Below, piece by piece: positions 1 to 9,518 of a stretch of 64,000 nt of DNA (the first letter of the stretch is position 1; each line of letters starts with the position of its first letter). The stretch is from positions 1 to 64,000 of the forward strand of contig JAHOYV010000022.1 in the NCBI GenBank assembly GCA_019038745.1, written 5' to 3'. Under the pieces are notes generated by a model, which was not told where the DNA came from, did not search any database, and worked only from the letters and a program-made list of their open reading frames with translations. This DNA is from Gemmatimonadales bacterium. Its GTDB lineage: Bacteria > Krumholzibacteriota > Krumholzibacteriia > LZORAL124-64-63. The translations under genes and the position numbers were made by a program.

Positions 1-2378
1 ACACTCGTCAACACCTTCAGAAAGGGGCTGGCGATGACCGGTTGGCCGATGGCGCTTCCGGAATCGGTGCTGAAAGGAATGACCTCGCTCAGCAGGCTTC
101 GCTCGACGCCGTCGAAGGCCCAGGCTCTCCAATAGTAGGTGCCATCAGGCAGGCCGGTTGGGGTCCATTCGGTGATCTCGTCTCCTTCGGGTACATCCGT
201 AGCTTCGAGGACCGGTTGGGTGCACAGGTCGTCCGCGTAGACTCGGAAACCGTAGGTCAGAGGTTCTCCCTCGGGGTCGGTGCAATTGATTACCGCCAGA
301 GGTGAAACGAGGTTGGATGACGGTAATCCGGAAACAGGCGCCGGCTCGGGTGTTGACGGAGCCAGGTTGTCCCTGTTCACTCCCTCGATGGTCAGGTCGT
401 CGATCCACCAGCCGTTGTCCGTCACGTAGGAATCCGTCTCCAACAGGAACCGAAACCGGAGTTCCCGGCCCAGATAATCGGCCAGATCCACTTCCACGAG
501 TTCCCAGGAATCCAAGGTTCCTGTGCAGGTGTATACCGTGGTCCAGGGACCATTGTCGGTAGAGATCTGCAATCGGCCGTAATCCCAGCCTTCCTCGATG
601 CTGTACTTGTTCCAGAAGCTGATCCGGGTAGCCAGGAAGGATCCGTTCACAGTGGCGGTATAAGACTCATTGTCCTGGTAGGCGGCCCCGGGAGAATCGG
701 AAAGACACAGGGTTCCAGAGTGGGCTTCTTCGCTGGACAGGGCCCAATTTCCGGTCAGTGTCCAGTTATCCGCGCCGCTTTCCATGTCGTCGATCAGGAC
801 GCCTCCGGGGGATCCGACCAGCAAGGGCAGATCAAATGACAAGTCTCCCTCGGGCATGTGGACCGCCACGTGAACAATGGCAAAGTGGCCATCGGGGCAG
901 CCGGCTTCAACGCTGAAGGGAATGGCGTTTCCGCCCAGTGTGGTTTCGGTCAGGGGTGGTAGGGCACCGGTGCTTCGCAGACCCTCGTCCAGTTGGAGCC
1001 AGGCATCGTCGCTGGTGATGGTCAGGTTGGTCGCCGCTGACCCGGCAACCGGGCTCTGGCTCGCGACCGTGAAGTCCAACAAACCGCTTTGGCCGGGTCC
1101 GATGTTTTTGGCCACCGGGGTGGTAGTGGCCGAATGGGCGACAACAAAAGATCCCGCCGCGCGCATCAGATATTGGTTGGGCCAGATATTCTCCAGGAAG
1201 AGTGGTCCCCTGCGGCTCTCGTCAGGCCAGAATCCATCACTGGACCCGCCGATCTCGTTGCTGAAACTGAATATCCTGGTGTGTTCGCCGACTGCGCCGT
1301 AGGCCCAGTCTATCGTGCCGCCGTTTACGGCGTAGTTGATGGCTTCAACCGGGGTGCCGTAAATATAGCCGTTGTACTTGCACATTTCGGCACCCATCAG
1401 GGTGAAGATTGCAGTATCCGCGCTCGGGACGGTCGTGTATCCCCATGGATATAAAGTAAGGTTGCCGTAGGTGTGGACCGTGTTATGGGTGACGAATTCC
1501 CGGCTGTTCATAAAACTCATCATGGCTTGGACTTCAGGCTCGCTGCCGGCCGATGGTCCGCGGTACACTTCGCTGACCGGGTCCGGGCTGCTGCCGCTGT
1601 CGTCGTAGCCCCACATATAGGGGTAGTTGCGGTTCGGGTCTACGCCGTAGGTGCCGTCATCATTGTCCCGGCGGTTTTTGCGCCACATGCCACCGCCCCC
1701 GGGATGGGTTGCCTCGTTGAAGAGCAAACCATCGGGATTCACGATCGGTATGATGTACAATTCCCTGTTGTTCAGCAGCCAGGTGATTTCCGGATCTGTC
1801 CCGTAATTTTGGGCCAGGTACTCGGCGAACATGATGGGGAATTCCGAGGCCATGATTTCCCGCGCATGATGCATCCCGTCGATCAGGATCTCGGGCTCGA
1901 TCTCATCTATTTCCGGATTATCTGAGACCCGGAAGCACCACAGGTCCTGGTTCATGACACTCTTGCCGATCGACCACTTCTGACTGATTACATCTGGATA
2001 GAGCAGGTGCAAGCTGTCGACGAATGCAATGTTCTCGGGAAAGGTGTGGTAAATGCCGAACCCCTCAGCCTTATCCGGGCCGGCGTAGGCGTCTTCCATG
2101 TCGGGTTCCAGGATGTCGAAGCGTTGACCGGATATTTCCAGAAATTTCAGATCTTCCGGCTGGGCGGCCAAGTGAGCCATAATTCCCGGTTTGACCAACA
2201 GAACATCCAGGCGTCCTCGATTAGACTCCAAGAATTCAGGAGCCCCCGGCGAATCCAGGTACAACTGAACTAGGGCATGATGATCCGGGGCCTGAGACAA
2301 GGGGGCTGCAGACAAGGGGGCTGCCGAAACAAGCAGGAACACCAAGCCGGCAAACAGGATGGATCTATTCCGAGTCAT
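1..2378 (-). CDS. Secreted zinc carboxypeptidase, M14 family (3' end outside window)
   Basis: The reading frame is open from the ATG at 2378 to the left window edge (792 codons), so the C-terminus is missing. The product starts with a signal peptide. A peptidase M14 domain follows: the zinc motif HxxE appears in GMHHAREIMASE, the later zinc histidine in HNTVHTYGN, and the catalytic glutamate in FSNEIGG. After the peptidase domain come beta-sandwich modules, including a jelly-roll with an IDDMESG start and a second IDDL motif, then fibronectin-like sequence. M14 enzymes remove C-terminal residues from peptides, and this one probably works outside the cell. The length and modular tail resemble FCB-group secreted proteases that end in a sorting domain, but that end cannot be checked here. 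The signal peptide contains a 15-bp tandem duplication. Confidence 0.9.
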   Translation of the reverse strand, partial: MTRNRSILFAGLVFLLVSAAPLSAAPLSQAPDHHALVQLYLDSPGAPEFLESNRGRLDVLLVKPGIMAHLAAQPEDLKFLEISGQRFDILEPDMEDAYAGPDKAEGFGIYHTFPENIAFVDSLHLLYPDVISQKWSIGKSVMNQDLWCFRVSDNPEIDEIEPEILIDGMHHAREIMASEFPIMFAEYLAQNYGTDPEITWLLNNRELYIIPIVNPDGLLFNEATHPGGGGMWRKNRRDNDDGTYGVDPNRNYPYMWGYDDSGSSPDPVSEVYRGPSAGSEPEVQAMMSFMNSREFVTHNTVHTYGNLTLYPWGYTTVPSADTAIFTLMGAEMCKYNGYIYGTPVEAINYAVNGGTIDWAYGAVGEHTRIFSFSNEIGGSSDGFWPDESRRGPLFLENIWPNQYLMRAAGSFVVAHSATTTPVAKNIGPGQSGLLDFTVASQSPVAGSAATNLTITSDDAWLQLDEGLRSTGALPPLTETTLGGNAIPFSVEAGCPDGHFAIVHVAVHMPEGDLSFDLPLLVGSPGGVLIDDMESGADNWTLTGNWALSSEEAHSGTLCLSDSPGAAYQDNESYTATVNGSFLATRISFWNKYSIEEGWDYGRLQISTDNGPWTTVYTCTGTLDSWELVEVDLADYLGRELRFRFLLETDSYVTDNGWWIDDLTIEGVNRDNLAPSTPEPAPVSGLPSSNLVSPLAVINCTDPEGEPLTYGFRVYADDLCTQPVLEATDVPEGDEITEWTPTGLPDGTYYWRAWAFDGVERSLLSEVIPFSTDSGSAIGQPVIASPFLKVLTS
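2296..2325. repeat. 15-bp tandem duplication in signal peptide
   Basis: Two adjacent copies of gacaagggggctgc(a/c) lie inside the M14 peptidase gene. They encode a repeated AAPLS segment next to the expected signal peptidase cleavage site. The repeat length is a multiple of three, so the frame is kept. Confidence 0.8.
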
Positions 2379-2511
2379 CGTAGTCTCCAAAAATAGTGGG
2401 TGTGGCAACCGGGCTCTCTATTTCAATTCCGACAATTAGTTTACCAGATTTTGCTTCTCATCACAAATTATTCAAAATCAATCATCAGGAATCAATTAAT
2501 TTAATGGAACT

Positions 2512-2551
2512 GAAAAAAACAAGAGCCGCCGGATGGTGCCGACGGCTCTTG
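2512..2551 (-). terminator. Rho-independent terminator of mdh
   Basis: On the minus strand a perfect 9-bp stem (CAAGAGCCG / CGGCTCTTG, at 2543-2551 and 2520-2528) is followed by seven T residues. It lies 25 bp after the mdh stop codon and in the correct orientation for it. Confidence 0.9.
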
Positions 2552-2576
2552 CGTACAATTGCAGAAACGAATCAGG

Positions 2577-3530
2577 CTACTTGTTCTTGTCCACTTCGGC
2601 GCAGGTCTTCTTGACCGCGTTGATGGAATTCTTAAGAGCCTTCTTCTCATCAGCAGTCAGTTTGATCTTGATGATCTTCTCAATCCCGTCCTTGCCCAGA
2701 ATGACTGGCACACCCAGGAAGAGGCCTTTGACGCCGTACTCGCCCTGCAGATAGGCTGCCACAGGAATGATCTTTTTCTTGTCGAAGGCAATGGCTTCGA
2801 CCATCTCCAAGGCGCTGATCGCGGGGCTGACAAAAGCCGAACCACTACCCAAAAGACCGACGACCTCGCCGCCGGCAGCGCGGGTGCGGGCTTCAATCTT
2901 GGCCAACTTTGTTTTCGAGACGAATTGTTCGACCGGCAGCCCATAGATGCGGCTGGCGCTGCGGATCGGTACCATGGTGTCACCGTGCCCACCGAGGACC
3001 ACGGCTTCCAGGTTCTCGACCGAAACACCCGCAGCCTCGGCCACGAAGTACTTGTAGCGGGCGGAATCCAAAACGCCAGCCATGCCCATGATCCTGTGGG
3101 GTTTGGCCTTCATCTTCTTGAAGAGCCGGTAGACGATGGCGTCCAGCGGATTGGCGATGGAGATCACGAAGGCGTTCGGGGCGTATTTCTTGATCCCGGC
3201 CGCGACCAGATCGGTGATCTTCAGGTTGGTCGCCAGGAGTTCCTCACGTGAGGGAAAGGTTCCATCGGGCTTGGCCTTGCGGGGAACGCCGGCCGTGTTG
3301 ATCACGAAGTCGGCACCTGCAAGGACTTCGTAGGTCTTGCTGCCCTCCAGATTAACGTCGGCGCCGTACACGGGTGTGGCCTCGGCAATATCCAGGCACT
3401 TACCTTTGGCGAATTCGGGCGGGGCCACGTCGACCAGGCCGACGTTCCTGGCCAAGCGCCGGGAAACGATTTCCGAAACGAGAACACCACCGATGTTCCC
3501 ACCACCAACGATACCGATTTTGTTAATCAT
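2577..3530 (-). CDS. mdh: Malate dehydrogenase, NAD-dependent (LDH-like type)
   Basis: The enzyme oxidises malate to oxaloacetate with NAD in the TCA cycle. It is 317 residues, normal for the family. The N-terminal Rossmann motif GIVGGGNIGG is present, then the substrate loop AGVPRK, the NPLD motif, AGVLDSARYK and the catalytic histidine in GGHGDTMVP (His182). The substrate loop is a few residues longer than usual (KAKPDGTFPSREELL). The ATG at 3530 has a good ribosome binding site (AAGGAG) a few bases upstream. The gene has its own terminator, so it is probably monocistronic. Confidence 0.95.
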   Translation of the reverse strand: MINKIGIVGGGNIGGVLVSEIVSRRLARNVGLVDVAPPEFAKGKCLDIAEATPVYGADVNLEGSKTYEVLAGADFVINTAGVPRKAKPDGTFPSREELLATNLKITDLVAAGIKKYAPNAFVISIANPLDAIVYRLFKKMKAKPHRIMGMAGVLDSARYKYFVAEAAGVSVENLEAVVLGGHGDTMVPIRSASRIYGLPVEQFVSKTKLAKIEARTRAAGGEVVGLLGSGSAFVSPAISALEMVEAIAFDKKKIIPVAAYLQGEYGVKGLFLGVPVILGKDGIEKIIKIKLTADEKKALKNSINAVKKTCAEVDKNK

Positions 3531-3774
3531 GACGCAGAACTCCTTGCTTGTTTGAAAGGCCGAGAGCTATACCCATCAGTCCTGCACGGTAACACCTTGA
3601 AGGTTGGAATTCCAACAATTTACCAATTGACGATTTCGGGACCGCCGTCCTGCATGGAATTGGAACATATTTTCAAATCCATGAAGTCCTCAAGTTGGAA
3701 ATGTGTTGAAACTAAAGCAGATGGAAATGGTCTGTGTTCTGTATAACTATTCTGAAATCATTAAACCCACCTTG

Positions 3775-4428
3775 CTAAACCAGAATTCCTTCAATGGCTA
3801 TCCGTGACCAGTCTTCGAATGACCCTTCGTCCGGACCGTTTTTCGGACCGGCCATTCCGGCCAACTTACAGACGGGAATCCAGAGGGCCTGGTGGGGCTC
3901 GGACTGGGAGCTGACCAGTTGCATGATTTCATCATCACTACCGGGTAGCCCGTTCAGATCCACGCGGAAGACAACCCCGAAGTGTACGCTGGAAACGTCT
4001 TCGCTGTCGGAGTTGATGAATCCGGCCAGACTGAATGCACCGGTCCCGGGGTTCAGGCCTGTTTCCTCTTCCAGTTCCCGCACAGCCGTGGCCATGATCA
4101 GCCCATTGGCGGCTATCTGTTGGTCGGCGCGGTCCAGCGGTTCGATGTGTCCTCCGAATCCCACGGACCACAAGCCGCCCAGGCGCTGTTCGGTATGTTT
4201 CGTCCGCCGCTGGTAGCAAAGGATACGGGCTTCATCGCCTTGACCCCGGTGAAGCATCAAGTAGGGGATGATCTGCTTGTAGTGCGAATTCTGTTCCATA
4301 TAATCCCGTTCGGCGAAGAACAGGCGGTGGACAACCGCTTCAAGATCAACCGCTGCGGCGCCCAGGAAGCCCTGCGGGCTGAGTCCGGGAAACAGATGTT
4401 TGCGTTCGACGACGAGAATGACGCGCAA
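3775..4428 (-). CDS. NUDIX (MutT-like) hydrolase / predicted phosphoesterase
   Basis: This 217-residue protein contains a NUDIX signature in which GFGGHIE and AVRELEEETGL are separated by a longer loop than the classical box. That spacing is what I recall for the COG4112 'predicted phosphoesterase, MutT family' group. The region before it (YLMLHRGQGDEARILCYQRR ends the first strand pair) and the following FGVVFRVDL strand fit the NUDIX fold. The REXXEE core that binds the metal is intact, so activity on a nucleoside-diphosphate-linked substrate is likely. The substrate is unknown. The gene stands alone on the minus strand between mdh and the topoisomerase VI genes. Confidence 0.8.
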   Translation of the reverse strand: MRVILVVERKHLFPGLSPQGFLGAAAVDLEAVVHRLFFAERDYMEQNSHYKQIIPYLMLHRGQGDEARILCYQRRTKHTEQRLGGLWSVGFGGHIEPLDRADQQIAANGLIMATAVRELEEETGLNPGTGAFSLAGFINSDSEDVSSVHFGVVFRVDLNGLPGSDDEIMQLVSSQSEPHQALWIPVCKLAGMAGPKNGPDEGSFEDWSRIAIEGILV

Positions 4429-4620
4429 GGTGGAACCCCTTCATGAGGATGGTGACCTTTTCAGAAAAGAACTTTTCAAGGAAAATAGCATATCGGGATC
4501 ATAAATCCACAGGGGGAAATTTCGGTCCTGGGAATTTTGGTAATATCAGCCAAAGCGTAAATGAACTCGAAGGGGATCATCCTGCAAAAGGTGCCTTGTG
4601 TAGGGTGACCAGCAAAAACC

Positions 4621-5859
4621 CTAGGGCAAGAACCGGCCCACATTGGCCAGCTTCTGAGGCAAATATTCCTCTATCACGTAGTTCAAGCCGTGCTTGGCCA
4701 GAGCCTGCTGTTCGGCGCGAACTCCCATCTTGATCATTTGTTCGAGGGCCAGTTGCCAGGCTCTGTAATGAAGGATAAAGGGGTCGTTCTTCAATGCATC
4801 CTTGGCCCGTTTGATGTCCACATCCTTCAGCGGATGTGTGGGTAACTTGTAGTCCACTATGTCCTGTGGGGTAATCCCGATCAGGTGGGCCTGTGGCACG
4901 CAGAAGTATTCGTTCAGATGAGCTGCATTCCCACTGCCGACCTTGAGCGTACGATAGATGTTGCTGTAGCCGTAGGGGTCGCCATCGACGAAGACGTACA
5001 CCGGAAGGCCGTGGGAGTCGGCCAATCGGCGAACGAACCGGCGACAAGCTCGCGTGGGCACACCGCCAAGGGAGATCAGGATGCAGTTGGATTGCTTCCA
5101 GTAGTTGTGTTTGACCAGGCGCTGGAACATGCCGGCGGTCTCGATGCAGAGAATGAATTGGGCGTCGGTCTCGAAGCCCAGCTCTTCCACCGAGATGGGG
5201 ATACTGTAGGCGCCGCTTCCGAATTTCGTGCAATCGATCCGAAGTTCCTCGCCGGTGTCCCGGTCATGGTCGATGACCGTCAGGCGGCCGGCCACATCGC
5301 CGCCCTTTTCTTCGGGCACGAAGCCAAGCTGTTCGCGGTTGACGCTGAAAAAGGCCTCGACGTCTTCCATTACCGTGTCCGATTCCGGTTGCTCCTTGAA
5401 CCGCGCTTCCGCCCAGTTCTTGCTGACGTAATAAGCCTCCCGCTTGGTGGCGATATCGTCGGTCTCGATCAGCTCCTTGGACAAGGCCATCATCTTCAGC
5501 GTCTGGGCGAAGGTTTTAACGGTATTGACCGTCAGCGTGCGCTCCTTCTTTTTACCCTTCAGCTTGAAGTAGCCGGTGCCGGACGAATAGGTCACATTCG
5601 CCAGTGAGCGCAGGGGAAACTTCATGACGGGTTTGTCGCCCAAAAGAATTTTCTGGTGGATGATGCTGGACTCGGTCCGGATCCGACGCGCGACCGGGCT
5701 GAAGGATGTCTTACTAGGAGCCGAGGCCGGTTTGGTACGCGGGGGCTCATTCGCCCCGGCTTTGGCAGGTTTGGTGACGGAGCCGAAACTCAACTCGCCC
5801 TGCCCCGTTTTGCTTTTGGCCGAATGCTTGTTGGTCTTCTTTTTCTTGCCCGGTGCCAC
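4621..5859 (-). CDS. top6A: DNA topoisomerase VI subunit A (Spo11-like)
   Basis: Subunit A cuts and rejoins both DNA strands in the A2B2 type IIB topoisomerase. The 412-residue product has a lysine-rich N-terminal tail of about 50 residues and then the winged-helix CAP domain with the active-site stretch TKREAYYVSK (catalytic tyrosine 143 or 144). The Toprim domain follows, with Glu240 in CIETAGMF and the metal motif VDGDPYG (Asp292, Asp294). The gene lies 29 bp downstream of subunit B on the same strand, as expected for co-expression of the two subunits. The basic tail is longer than in typical archaeal proteins. All catalytic residues I can locate are present. Confidence 0.95.
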   Translation of the reverse strand: MAPGKKKKTNKHSAKSKTGQGELSFGSVTKPAKAGANEPPRTKPASAPSKTSFSPVARRIRTESSIIHQKILLGDKPVMKFPLRSLANVTYSSGTGYFKLKGKKKERTLTVNTVKTFAQTLKMMALSKELIETDDIATKREAYYVSKNWAEARFKEQPESDTVMEDVEAFFSVNREQLGFVPEEKGGDVAGRLTVIDHDRDTGEELRIDCTKFGSGAYSIPISVEELGFETDAQFILCIETAGMFQRLVKHNYWKQSNCILISLGGVPTRACRRFVRRLADSHGLPVYVFVDGDPYGYSNIYRTLKVGSGNAAHLNEYFCVPQAHLIGITPQDIVDYKLPTHPLKDVDIKRAKDALKNDPFILHYRAWQLALEQMIKMGVRAEQQALAKHGLNYVIEEYLPQKLANVGRFLP

Positions 5860-5888
5860 GTTGTGTTCCTCTCCAGTTCGTCGAATGA

Positions 5889-7601
5889 TCAGAGTTTCCG
5901 GCTGCGTTCCAAAGTGTCGGTCAAGGTGGCGATCACTTCTTCACGGTCTCCGTCGGTGAGCGCCAGGATTTCCTGCAGGGCTTCCCCGATATGGGGAATG
6001 TATTTCTGTATGTAGCTCTGTTTTTTCAGGGCGTCCTTCTCGCGGGCGCGGCGGTTGATGTGGCGCTGCAGCCGACGTCCGGCTTCCTGCAGGGCCAGTC
6101 GCATTTCCTTGATGATCTCCGGATAATGCGCAACCGCCTCCTTGCTTTCGGATGTGAACGGGACCCAGACCGAAGCCATGTGGATGAGGATGACCATCGG
6201 CGCCACAGGTAAAGCCCCTCGGCTCTGCTGTACGCCGTAATTGCGCCAACTGCTGGTCAGAACGGCTTTGTGGATGGCGCAGGCCGATGCCTGGTAAAGC
6301 AGGGGCACCCGGTTGGCGAACCGCATTACACGGGCCAGTTCATCGCCGGGAAGGTTGCCGCCGAAGGCTATGCCTACCTCGATCTGAAACGGATTGCCGC
6401 GGTAGACTGCCGCCGGCCGAGTGACCGAAGTATAAAAATCAGCCTCGACTCCACTGGTCAGGCCGGCCATGACCAGATCTTCCCCGATGGGCGAAAGGCA
6501 GTCTGTTGGCGGGGCGGGGATTTTCGTGACCTCGATGGCCTCCAGCAGTTTCTGGATGTCTTCCTGGACCAACCTCTTGGGATTCTTGCGTGCGGGTAGT
6601 CCCGCGGCCTCGAAGAGGGACTCGGCGGTCTTGGGTCCGACTCGGCAGAACTCCTCCTTCATGAATGAATTAAGGTTGCGGCACTTTGTTTCCTTGAGCA
6701 TGCGGGCCAGGATCCCCAGTTCCACTCCATAGGGATGGGGCTTGATTTCCTTTGCCTCGACGGGGAGGTCCTCGGTAGAATTTTCGTATACCCGGGTTTG
6801 GCCCTTGGGGTCGGTGTAGGAAAGGTGCAGGTGCGGATTCGCAATCGAAGTCTGCATCAGATAGTTGTCCACCGAGTGTTGTCCCCGCTTGTAGCTTCCG
6901 GTCAGGACGATCTCGATGCGGGTGCCGTGGTCCTTCTCCCAGATCGTTTCTTCACCGGTCAGGATGGTCGGCTGGTTCTTTTTCAGATCAAGCATGATCT
7001 GGTAACGGTGGGCGGGCTGATCGTCGCCGGTCCGGCTGTAGACGGTAACCGGTTTGCCGGTTGTCAACTGGCCGTACATTCCGGCAGCGGAGATGCCGAT
7101 TCCCTGCTGACCCCTACTCTGCTTCAGGGAGTGGAATTTCGAGCCGTAGAGCAACTTGCCGAAGATTTTGGGGATCTGCGCAGCCACGATTCCCGGGCCG
7201 TTGTCTTCTATAATGACGGTGTAACGCTCTTCGCTCTTGTTGCCAGGACCGGTTCCTTTTCCGTTGGTTTTGCCATTGCTGCTCCGGCCGTTCTTGCTGG
7301 TCTTCGAGGTAGCCGTCGCCACGGCGGAGCCGGATTGGCTTTCCAGCTCCAAACCCAGATTCACGGCAGCCCGGTCGGGCCGGATCTCCACCAGCAGGCG
7401 GGGAGTAATGCCGGCCTCTTCACAGGCGTCCAGGCTGTTGTCCACGGCTTCCTTGATGGTCGTCAACAAGGCTTTGGCAGGTGAATCAAAGCCCAGCAAG
7501 TGACGATTTTTTGTAAAGAATTCGCTGATGGAAATTTCACGCTGGCTCTTGGCAAGCGATTTGGCATCCCTGGTAGTGCGTTGCTTCTGCGGTGCGGCCA
7601 T
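5889..7601 (-). CDS. top6B: DNA topoisomerase VI subunit B (GHKL ATPase)
   Basis: Subunit B binds ATP and gates strand passage. The 570-residue product has the N-box [13 protein letters not shown] (Glu51, Asn55), the EDNGPGI motif (Asp133) and the lid motif [19 protein letters not shown]. It then has a helix-two-turn-helix region and a transducer domain ending in the typical [16 protein letters not shown] stretch. Two features are odd. A Ser/Gly/Asn/Lys-rich low-complexity insert (about residues 85-124) interrupts the ATPase domain just before the DNGPG strand. The switch motif usually written WKxY reads WRNY here, so the lysine is replaced by arginine. It is the promoter-proximal gene of the B-A pair. 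Confidence 0.95.
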   Translation of the reverse strand: MAAPQKQRTTRDAKSLAKSQREISISEFFTKNRHLLGFDSPAKALLTTIKEAVDNSLDACEEAGITPRLLVEIRPDRAAVNLGLELESQSGSAVATATSKTSKNGRSSNGKTNGKGTGPGNKSEERYTVIIEDNGPGIVAAQIPKIFGKLLYGSKFHSLKQSRGQQGIGISAAGMYGQLTTGKPVTVYSRTGDDQPAHRYQIMLDLKKNQPTILTGEETIWEKDHGTRIEIVLTGSYKRGQHSVDNYLMQTSIANPHLHLSYTDPKGQTRVYENSTEDLPVEAKEIKPHPYGVELGILARMLKETKCRNLNSFMKEEFCRVGPKTAESLFEAAGLPARKNPKRLVQEDIQKLLEAIEVTKIPAPPTDCLSPIGEDLVMAGLTSGVEADFYTSVTRPAAVYRGNPFQIEVGIAFGGNLPGDELARVMRFANRVPLLYQASACAIHKAVLTSSWRNYGVQQSRGALPVAPMVILIHMASVWVPFTSESKEAVAHYPEIIKEMRLALQEAGRRLQRHINRRAREKDALKKQSYIQKYIPHIGEALQEILALTDGDREEVIATLTDTLERSRKL

Positions 7602-8106
7602 CGGTAGACCTTCCGGGAAATCCAGTTCGGTTCGTTGATGATTGCGATGTGAAGCTGAACACTAGAGAAGGAGAGCTCTCCGGTCAACCTTGCGATTGTG
7701 GGATGCGATTGTGGATTATGATCCGGGAGGGTGACGCCACCCCCCGGCTAGCGTTAGCAGGACCACAGGTCAGGCAGGCTCCATCGGGCAGAATGGCCCG
7801 GGGGGTGGTGTTTCGTCACATGGGCAATACAGCATGTGGGATGCCAATTGGAGTCAATTTTGTGGTTTGTGGTCGGTAGTCGGGCATGGTTTCCCGTTGT
7901 TCCCCATTGGGTGCCTGGATAACATGTCTGCAGGGCCCACAATAGCTTAAAATTCTTGCTCTTCATGCATCACGCCTTTCAGCTGATGGCAGTATGCAGG
8001 ATTTGAGTCTCCGAAAAAACCACTCATCCTGATCTGGACAATTGTCAGTCGGTGCCCATATTTGGGGCTGGACCAATCGCTGCACCACTTTGCAAGGAGC
8101 CGGGAA
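7602..8106. other. Intergenic region between divergent top6B and EPS locus
   Basis: About 500 bp without a credible gene. Short open frames here have no ribosome binding site and no recognisable product. The region should contain the promoters of top6B (minus) and of the aminotransferase gene (plus), but I cannot fix a -35/-10 pair. It holds a strongly structured inverted repeat, listed separately. Confidence 0.6.
7731..7819. other. Structured inverted-repeat element (possible ncRNA or leader)
   Basis: An outer 6-bp stem (GTGACG at 7731-7736, CGTCAC at 7814-7819) continues, after a one-sided 5-nt bulge, into an 11-bp GC stem (CCACCCCCCGG / CCGGGGGGTGG). The roughly 50-nt interior can form two more hairpins, GCTA-GCGT-TAGC and GGGC-AGAATG-GCCC. 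The result is a multi-branched fold of 89 nt on either strand. It lies about 290 bp before the polysaccharide aminotransferase and about 130 bp before top6B. I do not recognise it as a known riboswitch class. Confidence 0.5.
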
Positions 8107-9195
8107 ATGAAAGTTCAGTTCGTCGACCTAAAAGCCCAGTACAAGTCGATCAAGGACGAGGTAAACCAAGCTATCGGAGGTATTCTCGAGAGTTGTGCCT
8201 TCGTTAATTCCCGTTCTTTCGAGGCTGATTTCGCCGGTTATCTTGGCGCCAAGCACTGTGTGGGCGTGGGGAACGGTACCGATTCCCTGTTCATGGCCAT
8301 GAAGGCCCTGGGGCTTGGAACCGGGGACGAAGTGATTACCGCAGCCAATACTTTCATAGCTACGGCCGAGGGAATCGGCTGGACCGGTGCGACCCCCGTG
8401 TTCGTGGACTGTGACCCGGTAACCTACAATATCGATGTGACCAAGATCGAGGCTGCCATTACGGACAAGACCAAGGCCATCGTCCCGGTGCACCTGTACG
8501 GTCAGCCGGCCGACATGGATGCCATTCAGGCCATCGCCGACAAACACGGCTTGGCCGTAATAGAGGATGCCGCCCAGGGTCACGGGGCTACCTACAAGGG
8601 CCGCAAGATAGGCACAATCGGCAAGGTGGCCTGCTTCAGCTTCTACCCGGGCAAGAATCTCGGCGCCTACGGTGACGGAGGGGCAGTCGTGACCAACGAC
8701 GAGGAACTGGCCATCAAGGTGCGCAAGCTGGGTGACCATGGCAGCAACGTGAAGTACCAGCATGATTTCCAGGGTGTTAATAGCCGTCTGGATGGGATCC
8801 AGGGAGCTGTTCTGTCCGTTAAATTGCGTCACCTGGACAAGTGGACCGATCGACGGATTGCCGTGGCCGCGAAGTATAACGAGGGTCTGAAGGATGTTTG
8901 TATGGTTCCGCAGACCATCGGCGATGTGCGCCATGTTTTCCATCTTTACGTCATCCAGGTGAATAATCGGGAAGAACTTATGAATCACCTGACTGAGCAG
9001 GGGATCGCTTGTGGGATCCATTACCCGGTGGCCTTGCCGGTTTCTCCGGCCTATGCGCATCTGGGTTACAAGGCCGAGCAATTCCCCGTGGCTTGTGGAA
9101 TTGCCGACAAGATTGTCAGTTTGCCTATGCATGGGGATTTGACGGATGAGGATGTAGAGCTTGTCATTACCGCAGTTAGGGAAGTTGCAAAATAG
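8107..9195 (+). CDS. DegT/DnrJ/EryC1/StrS family sugar aminotransferase
   Basis: This PLP enzyme transfers an amino group to a nucleotide-activated keto sugar for surface polysaccharide synthesis. The start at 8107 is preferred over an in-frame upstream ATG because AAGGAG precedes it at the right distance and the protein then begins with the family's usual [12 protein letters not shown]. The 362 residues show the conserved GNGTDSL, the EDAAQGHGA loop and the PLP-binding lysine in [14 protein letters not shown] (Lys183). It resembles the 3-aminotransferases of dTDP-sugar pathways, but the exact sugar is not determined by sequence alone. It is the first gene of the polysaccharide locus and is separated from the export genes by 320 bp. 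Confidence 0.9.
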   Translation: MKVQFVDLKAQYKSIKDEVNQAIGGILESCAFVNSRSFEADFAGYLGAKHCVGVGNGTDSLFMAMKALGLGTGDEVITAANTFIATAEGIGWTGATPVFVDCDPVTYNIDVTKIEAAITDKTKAIVPVHLYGQPADMDAIQAIADKHGLAVIEDAAQGHGATYKGRKIGTIGKVACFSFYPGKNLGAYGDGGAVVTNDEELAIKVRKLGDHGSNVKYQHDFQGVNSRLDGIQGAVLSVKLRHLDKWTDRRIAVAAKYNEGLKDVCMVPQTIGDVRHVFHLYVIQVNNREELMNHLTEQGIACGIHYPVALPVSPAYAHLGYKAEQFPVACGIADKIVSLPMHGDLTDEDVELVITAVREVAK

Positions 9196-9518
9196 CTTCC
9201 GTAGGAAAACAGGGTTGCTTCATTTTTTTCTGGAGCCGGATCGGGTTTCGATATGTTTGATTCCCGGTCCGGCATGGGTTCTAAGGCCTGAATTTTTGAC
9301 TTTGCCAAATGTTTTGACTACCTATTTTAACCAACACATCTTCAAATCAAGAGATTGCTAATTGGGAGAGCCTCTGCATTCTGGTTAAAGTCAGATCATT
9401 TCTGATCGATACTCAAATAGAACTTCGGAACAATCCCGCTGGTTTTGCCAAGCTAGTTGGTGAGGTTCCAGTAAGGGTTCTATCCGATTAACGACAAAAA
9501 ATGCGGATGGTTCATTGA
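9196..9518 (+). other. Intergenic region upstream of export operon
   Basis: No gene is visible. The first part holds an 11-bp inverted repeat at 9235-9273 (listed separately). The rest is AT-richer than its surroundings and probably carries the promoter for the export genes from 9519, although no convincing promoter pair can be named. Confidence 0.5.
9235..9273. repeat. Inverted repeat after aminotransferase gene, possible terminator
   Basis: GCCGGATCGGG and CCCGGTCCGGC form an 11-bp stem with one G-T wobble and a 17-nt loop, 40 bp after the aminotransferase stop. No T-run follows directly, so a terminator role is uncertain. Confidence 0.45.

Noticed and set aside
877-1302. Open frame of 141 codons on the plus strand
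   Set aside because: It is antisense to the M14 carboxypeptidase, whose motifs prove the minus frame.
2559-3251. Open frame of 230 codons on the plus strand
   Set aside because: Shadow of mdh on the other strand; no family motif and no ribosome binding site.
3552-3746. 64-codon frame in the gap upstream of mdh
   Set aside because: No ribosome binding site, no similarity, and it lies where the mdh promoter should be.
4885-5607. Open frame of 240 codons on the plus strand
   Set aside because: Antisense to top6A, which has all catalytic motifs.
6735-7484. Open frame of 249 codons on the plus strand
   Set aside because: Antisense to top6B; caused by GC-rich codon use.
7592-7966. Two short frames (95 and 70 codons) in the top6B upstream region
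   Set aside because: They overlap the structured inverted repeat and have no translation signals.
8128-9132. Open frame of 334 codons on the minus strand
   Set aside because: Antisense to the DegT-family aminotransferase; the sequence has no recognisable domain.
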